From: an uncultured bacterium
GTDB taxonomy: Bacteria; Cyanobacteriota; Vampirovibrionia; Gastranaerophilales; Gastranaerophilaceae
NCBI GenBank assembly: GCA_949288685.1
Contig: CASELB010000011.1
Coordinates: forward strand, 1 to 5,818
Direction of reading: 5' to 3'
DNA length: 5,818 nucleotides
The notes beneath the pieces were generated by a model. The model was not told the origin of the DNA. It did not search any database and saw nothing but the letters and a program-made list of their open reading frames with translations. This document shows, in pieces, positions 1-4,413 of this stretch. The stretch's first letter is position 1, and each line of letters opens with the position of its first letter. Both the position numbers and the translations under genes were made by a program.

Positions 1-183
1 CAAAAAACAGTTTCTAAAGGTAAAAAAGTTACTTTAGTTGGTTTTGGTACTTTCGAACCACGTAAGAGAGCTGCAAGAAACGGCAGAAACCCACAAACTA
101 ATAAAGAAATTAAAATCCCTGCAAAAACAGTTCCTGTATTCTCTGCAGGTAAAAACTTCAAAACTATTGTTAACGGCAAATAG
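1..183 (+). CDS. hup: HU-family DNA-binding protein, C-terminal part (5' end outside window)
   Basis: The first 60 codons in frame 1 end at TAG and read as the C-terminal two thirds of an HU/IHF-type histone-like protein; the usual length is about 90 residues, so roughly 30 N-terminal residues lie outside the window. Visible family signatures are GFGTF (partial residues 14-18), the arm motif RNPQT (29-33), whose proline is the intercalating residue in HU/IHF, and PVFSAGK (45-51) before the C-terminal helix. Family members bind DNA as dimers with little sequence specificity, bending it and compacting the nucleoid. The arm region is rich in Arg, Lys and Asn. A strong intrinsic terminator begins 24 bases after the stop, so this is the last gene of its transcript. 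HU and IHF subunits cannot be separated with certainty from this fragment, but a homodimeric HU is the simpler reading. Confidence 0.95.
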   Translation, partial: QKTVSKGKKVTLVGFGTFEPRKRAARNGRNPQTNKEIKIPAKTVPVFSAGKNFKTIVNGK

Positions 184-207
184 TCATTAACTGATTTTAG
201 GTTTTAC

Positions 208-239
208 AGAGGGCGGCTAAATTGGCTGCCCTCTTTTTT
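208..239 (+). terminator. Intrinsic terminator after the HU gene
   Basis: A 10-bp stem (208-217 with 225-234, one G-T wobble, GC-rich at the loop end) closes a 7-base loop TAAATTG and runs straight into six T residues (234-239). This is a textbook rho-independent terminator for the HU transcript and separates it from mtnP. Confidence 0.93.
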
Positions 240-260
240 GTTACATTTTAATACTGTTTA

Positions 261-272
261 TGTTACCATAAT
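261..272 (+). promoter_or_regulatory. Possible -10 region for mtnP
   Basis: Between the HU terminator and mtnP there are only about 60 bases, so a promoter for mtnP should lie here. TG-T-TACCAT (261-269) or the overlapping CATAAT (267-272) could act as the -10. The surrounding bases resemble those at the better -10 before the tRNA (TTTATGTTA in both). No well-spaced -35 is visible. This is a weak assignment resting mainly on position. Confidence 0.3.
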
Positions 273-298
273 AATGTTAGTTAATATGAGGTAAAAAT

Positions 299-1096
299 AT
301 GGAAAAATTGGCAGATATCGGAGTTTTTGGCGGCTCGGGATTTTATAAATTTTTAGATGATATAGAAGAAGTATCAATAGAAACCCCTTACGGGATGCCG
401 AGTGATAACCTTTTTATCGGTAAAGTTGGCAGTCATAAAGTTGCGTTTTTGCCAAGACACGGACGTAACCATACAATTTTGCCGCACCTTATTAACTATC
501 GGGCAAATGTTTGGGCTATGAAGGCGGTTGGATGTACAAGGGTTATTTCTCCTTGTGCTGCGGGCAGTCTTCAAAAACATGTTGCACCCGGACATTTTGT
601 AATTTGTGACCAGTTTGTTGATTGGACTGACGGCAGAAAGTCAACTATTTTTGAAGGTCCTATTGCTACTCACCCTTCTGCTGCAGAACCTTATTGTCCT
701 GAACTTAGAGAGTTAGCAATTAAAACAGCAAAAGATTTAGGTATCACGGTACATGACCACGGTACGGTTGTTGTTATAAACGGTCCACGTTTTTCTACTA
801 AAGCGGAATCAAAATTCTTTACTAACCAGGGCTGGGAAGTTATTAATATGACTGCTTTCCCGGAAGCGTACCTGGTCAAAGAAATGGATATGTGCCCGCT
901 TAATATTTCTCTTATTACGGATTATGATGCGGGACTTGTCGGTGATGTTCCTCCTGTGTCGCATCATGAGGTTATGCAGGTGTTTAATAATAATGTTGCT
1001 AATCTCAAAAAACTTTTATTTACTATGATAGAGAATATTCCGGCTGAACGCGAAAAATGTGATTGCGCAAATACAAAGAAAAATTCACAGCCGTAA
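299..1096 (+). CDS. mtnP: S-methyl-5'-thioadenosine phosphorylase (MTAP)
   Basis: The 265-residue product belongs to the trimeric purine nucleoside phosphorylase/MTAP family. These cytoplasmic enzymes cleave 5'-methylthioadenosine with phosphate to adenine and 5-methylthioribose-1-phosphate, clearing the polyamine and SAM by-product and feeding methionine and purine salvage. Visible motifs are the phosphate-binding GGSGF (residues 11-15), RHGRNH (53-58), the family signature GPRFSTKAES (162-171), the substrate-pocket NMT (183-185) and TDYD with D208 and D210. In MTAPs the two aspartates select 6-aminopurines, while inosine/guanosine phosphorylases carry Asn at the base-contact position. Length and motif order are complete. 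The ATG is preceded by GAGGT (288-292) at 6-base spacing. The C-terminal tail after about residue 250 (EKCDCANTKKNSQP) is hydrophilic and probably lineage-specific. The related activity on methylthioinosine or S-adenosylhomocysteine-derived nucleosides cannot be fully excluded by sequence. yggT follows 9 bases downstream, so the two are likely co-transcribed. Confidence 0.93.
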   Translation: MEKLADIGVFGGSGFYKFLDDIEEVSIETPYGMPSDNLFIGKVGSHKVAFLPRHGRNHTILPHLINYRANVWAMKAVGCTRVISPCAAGSLQKHVAPGHFVICDQFVDWTDGRKSTIFEGPIATHPSAAEPYCPELRELAIKTAKDLGITVHDHGTVVVINGPRFSTKAESKFFTNQGWEVINMTAFPEAYLVKEMDMCPLNISLITDYDAGLVGDVPPVSHHEVMQVFNNNVANLKKLLFTMIENIPAEREKCDCANTKKNSQP

Positions 1097-1101
1097 GGAG
1101 G
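1095..1101 (+). promoter_or_regulatory. Shine-Dalgarno sequence of yggT
   Basis: AAGGAGG overlaps the mtnP stop codon (TAA at 1094-1096) and sits four bases before the yggT ATG. Its overlap with the stop suggests translational coupling of the two genes. It fixes the start at 1106. Confidence 0.8.
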
Positions 1102-1105
1102 GGAA

Positions 1106-1372
1106 ATGAGTTTAGCATATATTGCAGGGTTATTATTCCATTTTTACTCATTACTAATATTCATAAGAATTCTTTTAACCTGGATTCCGAATATAGATTG
1201 GAACCAGCAGCCGGTGAAAGCAATAAGAGAAGTTTCTGATGTTTATTTGAACATCTTTAGAAATGTTATTCCGCCGCTCGGTATGATAGATATTTCACCT
1301 ATGGTAGCGCTTATTGTTCTCTGGATTATACAAGGGGCGGTTGTAAGACTTCTTGTGATGGCAGGATTGTAA
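1106..1372 (+). CDS. yggT: YggT-family integral membrane protein
   Basis: The 88-residue product has the two-helix layout of the YggT family: a first membrane segment at about residues 4-24 running into RILLTWIPN (21-29), a polar stretch, the conserved block YLNIFRNVIPPLGMIDIS (47-64), and a second membrane segment at about 64-85. Family members are small inner-membrane proteins found across bacteria and in cyanobacteria and plastids (YLMG type), where they are linked to membrane or nucleoid organisation and osmotic protection; the molecular role is not settled. Length is typical of the single-repeat form; proteobacterial members are often a doubled version of about 180 residues. In many genomes yggT lies near division genes; here it instead follows mtnP and precedes a tRNA. 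A strong Shine-Dalgarno sequence supports the start. Confidence 0.92.
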   Translation: MSLAYIAGLLFHFYSLLIFIRILLTWIPNIDWNQQPVKAIREVSDVYLNIFRNVIPPLGMIDISPMVALIVLWIIQGAVVRLLVMAGL

Positions 1373-1389
1373 TTTGTCAGTGTTTTTTA

Positions 1390-1398
1390 TGTTATACT
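1390..1398 (+). promoter_or_regulatory. Extended -10 promoter of the tRNA-Arg gene
   Basis: TGTTATACT matches the extended -10 form TG-n-TATAAT with one mismatch and lies 19 bases before the first tRNA base, giving an expected leader of around a dozen bases. The possible -35 hexamers TTGTAA (1367-1372, 20-base spacer) and TTGTCA (1374-1379, 13-base spacer) are both poorly spaced, which is tolerable for an extended -10 promoter. Confidence 0.6.
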
Positions 1399-1417
1399 AA
1401 TAAGGTGATTATACCTT

Positions 1418-1496
1418 GCGGTTGTAGCTCAGTAGGATAGAGCGGAGGTTTCCTAAACCTTGTCTGCCGTGGGTTCGACTCCCTCCAGCCGCACCA
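1418..1496 (+). tRNA. trnR(ccu): tRNA-Arg, anticodon CCT (reads AGG), CCA encoded
   Basis: The cloverleaf can be drawn by hand. The acceptor is GCGGTTG/CAGCCGC (1418-1424, 1486-1492; one G-T pair), the D stem GCTC/GAGC (1427-1430, 1440-1443) with a GG-containing loop. The anticodon stem is GAGGT/ACCTT (1445-1449, 1457-1461) around TTCCTAA, with anticodon CCT at 1452-1454. The T-loop is TTCGACT (1474-1480), the discriminator A1493 and the CCA at 1494-1496. Two features are off-standard: the T stem GTGGG/CCCTC has a T-T mismatch at its second pair, and the variable region (GTCTGCC, 1462-1468) is 7 bases instead of the usual 4-5. It still looks like a functional class I tRNA, with its own promoter and terminator. 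Its last 16 bases before the CCA recur 192 bases downstream. Confidence 0.92.
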
Positions 1497-1497
1497 T

Positions 1498-1530
1498 AAA
1501 AAAAGACCGGTTTTTTGCCGGTCTTTTTTT
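1498..1530 (+). terminator. Intrinsic terminator after tRNA-Arg
   Basis: Seven A plus GACCGG (1498-1510) pair perfectly with CCGGTC plus seven T (1518-1530) around the loop TTTTTTG. The symmetry extends three further pairs (CAT before, ATG after). The T-run on plus ends tRNA transcription. Because the A-run mirrors it, the hairpin could also work on the other strand. Confidence 0.93.
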
Positions 1531-1584
1531 ATGATACAGTTAGAATGATGGAGAAGAACCCACACAAGGCGAAAGCCTTGTTAG

Positions 1585-1593
1585 GTGGGTTCG
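1585..1593 (+). repeat. Short repeat of tRNA T-arm 5' part (first copy 1469-1477)
   Basis: GTGGGTTCG is the 5' strand of the tRNA T stem plus the start of the T-loop (1469-1477). In the tRNA it is directly followed by the 16 bases repeated at 1670, so the two downstream pieces join into one 25-base tRNA tail interrupted by 76 bases (1594-1669). Nine bases alone could be chance; the exact junction makes it suggestive. Confidence 0.45.
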
Positions 1594-1669
1594 GCGCGAC
1601 CGAGCGAGGGGCGTAGGGCAAAACGTGAGTTTTGCCTGTAGACCCGTTCAACGCGAGGGAGCAAGAGAA

Positions 1670-1685
1670 CTCCCTCCAGCCGCAA
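1670..1685 (+). repeat. Direct repeat of the tRNA-Arg 3' end (second copy; first at 1478-1493)
   Basis: ACTCCCTCCAGCCGCA is identical to tRNA bases 1478-1493 (T-loop end, T stem 3' strand, acceptor 3' strand and discriminator). A 16-base match 192 bases away is not expected by chance. tRNA 3' ends are the commonest attachment sites of integrative elements, so this may be an att-type scar, but no integrase gene lies between or beside the copies. The encoded CCA is not repeated; the copy is followed by ATTAT. Confidence 0.8.
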
Positions 1686-1700
1686 TTATTTTTTTATATT

Positions 1701-1749
1701 AAAGAGTACCGGAGTCGAACCATGTTTTTGCAAATGCAAAAACGGGTTC
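1701..1749 (-). repeat. Second T-arm-like hairpin unit, minus orientation
   Basis: Read on the minus strand, this stretch gives GAACCCG, an inner hairpin made of GTTTT/AAAAC-type arms around GCATTTGC, then ATGGTTCGACTCCGG and a tail ACTCTTT. GGTTCGACTCC is a tRNA T-arm sequence and is also present at 1472-1482 in the tRNA. On the plus strand the outer arms are GAACC (1718-1722) and GGTTC (1745-1749). The layout, GAACC then inner hairpin then GGTTCG, mirrors hairpin A of the upstream element. It may be a decayed, inverted relative carrying the tail of another tRNA, or a tRNA remnant. No complete cloverleaf can be drawn. Confidence 0.45.
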
Positions 1750-1759
1750 TTACCTCTCT

Positions 1760-1786
1760 CAAAACGTGACATTTTGTCACGTTTTG
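1760..1786. repeat. Perfect 12-bp inverted repeat
   Basis: CAAAACGTGACA (1760-1771) and TGTCACGTTTTG (1775-1786) are exact reverse complements around TTT. Nine bases, AAAACGTGA, are shared with hairpin B of the upstream element (1621-1629). It could be a terminator with a short T-run (TTTT then G), an operator for the downstream gene, or the outer end of the repeat cluster. The sequence alone does not choose. Confidence 0.7.
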
Positions 1787-1906
1787 TATATTGTGTATTA
1801 TAAAACAATTAATCATTATACAATTTCTTTACATGTCTTAATATTTTATTATTTTTTAGCAAAAAAAATTTGTTTTTAAGTTTTAATTAGGAAAAAGGAA
1901 GGTAGT
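1774..1906 (+). promoter_or_regulatory. AT-rich leader with candidate promoters for the 1907 gene
   Basis: This leader is almost pure A/T. Two promoter-like pairs can be drawn: TTGTCA (1774-1779) with TATTAT (1796-1801, 16-base spacer), which overlaps the 12-bp hairpin, and TTTACA (1828-1833) with TATTTT (1850-1855, 16-base spacer). Such matches arise easily in AT-rich DNA, so only the presence of a promoter somewhere here is likely. The ribosome binding site AAGGAAGG (1895-1902) precedes the start codon. Confidence 0.35.
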
Positions 1907-2614
1907 ATGAGAATAGAAAACATAAAAGGATATACTTATAACGCGTATGATATTAAACGGCAAGGACAAAGAATAAATACCGGTAAAACGTCTCCGGCAT
2001 TTTCTTCGGTTAAGGTTAAGCAAAATATTTTTCAGAAGTTGAAAAATTTTTTGCATTCTAAATTATCCCCGCAGCAACAGAGTTATGTAAAAGAAGTCCG
2101 GACAAATATTGCGAATATTTTGCCGGCGACCCGCCCGTTAGAGGCAAAATCGCAAAAAGATGCACTGAACTTTTTTGTCTCAAATGAGAATTTTTCTAAA
2201 AAAGTTGAAGTGAAAAATAGTAAAGACGGTTCAACCGAGATATTTTCACGTATGTTTGATCCTGTATCTCATGATATGCGTATTAATGCGGATTATATTG
2301 ATATAAAGGGGAAATTACATCATACTACAGTATATGATAATAACGGTTTAAAATTGAGTCAGTATTTTGTTAAAGTTAATAATCCCAAAGAACCTATTTC
2401 TATAAGACGTAAAGATTTTGACGTTAACGGTAAAATTGTGCGTGAAGAAATTAAATATAAGAATGGCGATATTACTTATGTAGATTATGATTATATTTAT
2501 AAAACGCAGACTTTTAAAAATGTTTCTAAGGACGGGAGTTATAATATTGTAGTTAACACTCCGTATTCTTCAGAAATACAGTATTTTGATAAAACAGGTA
2601 AACAAATCGGTTAA
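1907..2614 (+). CDS. Hypothetical protein with degenerate D-x-x-G-K repeats
   Basis: I do not recognise this 235-residue protein. The start is supported by AAGGAAGG (1895-1902) just upstream. There is no signal peptide or membrane segment. Residues 1-60 are basic and low in hydrophobics (many K, Q, N, S), and look partly disordered. From about residue 108 the protein is built of short strand-turn-strand units with a turn of the type D-x-x-G-K: YIDIKGKL (130-137), VYDNNGLKL (142-150), DFDVNGKIV (170-178), then YKNGDITYVDYDY (184-196), and YFDKTGKQIG (226-235) at the very end. Such units resemble the loose beta-hairpin repeats of MORN-like, YwqK-antitoxin or YD-type proteins, but the match is by eye only. 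It converges on the sulfatase-like gene with a 6-base gap and stands alone on its strand. The coding style (AT-rich codons) is like its neighbours. It could be a cytoplasmic or host-directed accessory protein; no function is assigned. Confidence 0.8.
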   Translation: MRIENIKGYTYNAYDIKRQGQRINTGKTSPAFSSVKVKQNIFQKLKNFLHSKLSPQQQSYVKEVRTNIANILPATRPLEAKSQKDALNFFVSNENFSKKVEVKNSKDGSTEIFSRMFDPVSHDMRINADYIDIKGKLHHTTVYDNNGLKLSQYFVKVNNPKEPISIRRKDFDVNGKIVREEIKYKNGDITYVDYDYIYKTQTFKNVSKDGSYNIVVNTPYSSEIQYFDKTGKQIG

Positions 2615-2620
2615 ATTTTG

Positions 2621-4411
2621 TTAGAGAATTCTGCTGAAAAGTTGTTCAATTTGAAATTTGCTGTTTGGTTTGAATAAGATATCATATTTAAACCTGTTTT
2701 TCTTATTTTTAAATAGTTCCGTGTTGAAATACTGCTCAATATAAATGCTTTCTAAAGCTGTTATTATTACAATATCAGGCTTAAGTTTGTAAATATATTC
2801 TGGTGAAATTATTGTGTAGCCGGTATTGATATCTTTCTGTGGTTCTGTATAGTCTCTGTACTTTAAGTCTGAAATGCCTGCTATATTAAATTCTGATAAA
2901 TCATATTCTTGTTGAATAGCTTTAAAGAAGTCACCTGTTCCATATAAAAGAATACGTTTGGAAGCATATTTTTTCTTTAATTTATTAAATCTTTTTTCAA
3001 AATTGTTTTTAACCATTATTTCTTTAAAATTCTTTTCTCCCGAAATAATGGTATTTTTACGGGAAACTGACAGATGTTTGTTTTCCAGTAATGGATACCT
3101 GGTTTTAAAAACTTCATTGAATAATGAACGGAAAAGGTTAACAAGTGTACAGTTCTCGGCTATACATCGGGGATTATAACCCGGAGGGAAGTATATCGAT
3201 AACAGAATTTTAAATTTATTCTCCACATCCCCTGTTATTGAATGGTCGCCGTGAAGGATGATAATTGAATTAGGGTTCATGTTTCCTTTTAGTTCATCAA
3301 TGATTTTTATCAGTTCTTTATTAATATACTTTTGATAAGTAAAGTAATTTTTTAGATTCCATATTTCGTATTGAGGAAGTTTTATTCCGTTTTCGTTATA
3401 TAAATAAGGGCAATGGGGGGCGAGTAAGTGTCCGAAAAAATATTTCGGTTTGTTGTTTTTTATCTGTGCAGTTTCTATAATTTGTTTCTTTATTTCTTTT
3501 AAATTCGATTTATGCTTTGCTGTTTTTATAATATGGATTACAGATGAGAATAACAAGACTTTTAACAAGTTAAGCCGGAACTTTATTTTATTGTTATTTA
3601 AGAGGTGTTGATACAGATTAAAAGTTGAAGCGTGAATATTGTATCCGGTGTTTTTCAAAAAGCTGAAAACTCTGTTGTTTCCGTAGTATTTCAGAGCATT
3701 TGAGTTTTGTGTAATATTTTCAATATAATCCATATTAAGTAAAGAAGGTACGGAATGATGTGTCATATTATAATTGCTGGTTGCTTTCTGATAAATATGA
3801 AATCCCCGTTTAATAAGTTCATCTTTGAAAGTATCATCGCAATACCATTCTCTGTCAAATCCTGTATGGGAATCAGCTATTATATGATATATATCGGGAA
3901 ATGCTGAGACGGATTTAATATGATTGTGCGGGAAATCTGTTTTACCGGTATCAGGCGGATGGTTATTATATTCAAAAATTCGTTTTATACAGTCTATGTA
4001 TACAAAAAAACTGATAAAAGCGGATATAAGGAATAAAATTTTTGCACAGTATTCAGGTGAAATAAGTTTGGTAAAAATAATAATACCTGAAGATATTGCT
4101 GCACAAATAAAAAGATATGACAGTACAAATAAGATTTTATATCTTGGTAGTGTTGCTTTATATGGACTTAGCAATATGTTAAAGAAAATATTGGCGTACA
4201 AGAGCAAAAAGAAATTGGCTGAAAAGATTAATTCTGAAAGGTATAAATTATGCAAAAACAGGTCTAAGCCTAAAATGCCGCCGGTAATTATAATACAAAG
4301 GATAATAAGAGAACAAATATAATCTTGCAATGATATTTCCGTACTGTTTTGCGCAAACACGGAATGCGCAGGCAGTGTACACAGTAAATACGGAAAAATT
4401 AATGTATACAA
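2621..4411 (-). CDS. Membrane-anchored sulfatase/phosphotransferase-like protein with C-terminal Rossmann-like domain
   Basis: The 596-residue protein starts with a signal-like hydrophobic stretch (1-20, ending HSVFA), then four likely membrane helices (about 31-53, 59-80, 92-113, 122-140). Next comes an alkaline-phosphatase-superfamily domain of the sulfatase/LTA-synthase-like type (about 170-450). Its signatures are PDIYHIIADSHTG (172-184, metal-ligand D180), SNYNMTHHSVPSLLNMDY (212-229, T217 at the nucleophile position), GHLLAPHCPY (327-336) and IILHGDHS (384-391, D389 and H390 as metal ligands). The set needed for metal-dependent phosphate or sulfate ester chemistry at the outer membrane face appears present. 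Residues 485-550 add RILLYGTGDFF (486-496) and ISPEYIYKLKPDIVIIT (535-551), a nucleotide-binding Rossmann-like fold with a GxGxF turn. The start is TTG (4411-4409), chosen because AGGAGG lies 8 bases before it and the next Met is residue 227, inside the enzyme domain. Likely role: transferring or removing a phospho- or sulfo-group on a lipid or surface glycan. The substrate is unknown. Confidence 0.85.
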   Translation of the reverse strand: MYTLIFPYLLCTLPAHSVFAQNSTEISLQDYICSLIILCIIITGGILGLDLFLHNLYLSELIFSANFFLLLYANIFFNILLSPYKATLPRYKILFVLSYLFICAAISSGIIIFTKLISPEYCAKILFLISAFISFFVYIDCIKRIFEYNNHPPDTGKTDFPHNHIKSVSAFPDIYHIIADSHTGFDREWYCDDTFKDELIKRGFHIYQKATSNYNMTHHSVPSLLNMDYIENITQNSNALKYYGNNRVFSFLKNTGYNIHASTFNLYQHLLNNNKIKFRLNLLKVLLFSSVIHIIKTAKHKSNLKEIKKQIIETAQIKNNKPKYFFGHLLAPHCPYLYNENGIKLPQYEIWNLKNYFTYQKYINKELIKIIDELKGNMNPNSIIILHGDHSITGDVENKFKILLSIYFPPGYNPRCIAENCTLVNLFRSLFNEVFKTRYPLLENKHLSVSRKNTIISGEKNFKEIMVKNNFEKRFNKLKKKYASKRILLYGTGDFFKAIQQEYDLSEFNIAGISDLKYRDYTEPQKDINTGYTIISPEYIYKLKPDIVIITALESIYIEQYFNTELFKNKKNRFKYDILFKPNSKFQIEQLFSRIL

Positions 4412-4413
4412 TA

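Larger units (their letters stand above)
1541..1685 (+). repeat. Structured GC-rich element behind the tRNA, ending in a copy of the tRNA 3' tail
   Basis: This gene-free segment is clearly richer in G and C than its surroundings and is packed with hairpins. Hairpin A (1556-1592) has an outer 8-bp stem GAACCCAC/GTGGGTTC, an inner 6-bp stem CAAGGC/GCCTTG, and a GAAA loop. Hairpin B (1617-1637) pairs GGC, four A and C with G, four T and GCC across a GTGA loop, with one bulged A. Hairpin C (1656-1677) is GAGGGAG/CTCCCTC with an 8-base loop. Between A and B lies an unpaired-looking purine-rich run (1593-1616). Its end (1670-1685) equals the last 16 bases of the tRNA body. The only open frame, 23 codons from 1548, has no ribosome binding site and is not called. 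Compensating stems and GNRA-type loops suggest a structured RNA or a palindromic mobile repeat; copy number in the genome would decide. The boundaries are approximate. Confidence 0.6.

Noticed and set aside
374..879. Two minus-strand open frames within mtnP
   Set aside because: Both are antisense shadows of the well-conserved MTAP gene and their products show no recognisable domain.
1545..1616. Short plus-strand frame of 23-24 codons over hairpin A
   Set aside because: No Shine-Dalgarno sequence precedes either ATG, the codons simply follow the palindrome, and it stops inside the unpaired run.
1418..1685. Classic integrated island with attL/attR at the tRNA
   Set aside because: The two tail copies are only 192 bases apart with no integrase or cargo gene between them, so a normal integrative element is not present. 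At most this is a scar or a very small element.
1594..1685. Second tRNA or tmRNA acceptor piece
   Set aside because: Although it ends with a tRNA tail, no matching acceptor 5' strand, D-arm or anticodon arm can be drawn, and the CCA is missing.
1498..1786. CRISPR array
   Set aside because: The repeats are few, differ in sequence and orientation, and are not regularly spaced; there is no cas gene in view.
2600..2660. Bidirectional terminator between the convergent genes
   Set aside because: The gap is 6 bases and I could not draw a GC-rich hairpin with a T-run on either strand around it.
3924..4322. 132-codon plus-strand open frame
   Set aside because: It lies antisense to the membrane-helix region of the sulfatase-like gene, has no ribosome binding site and shows no family motif. 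The minus-strand frame has clear catalytic motifs.
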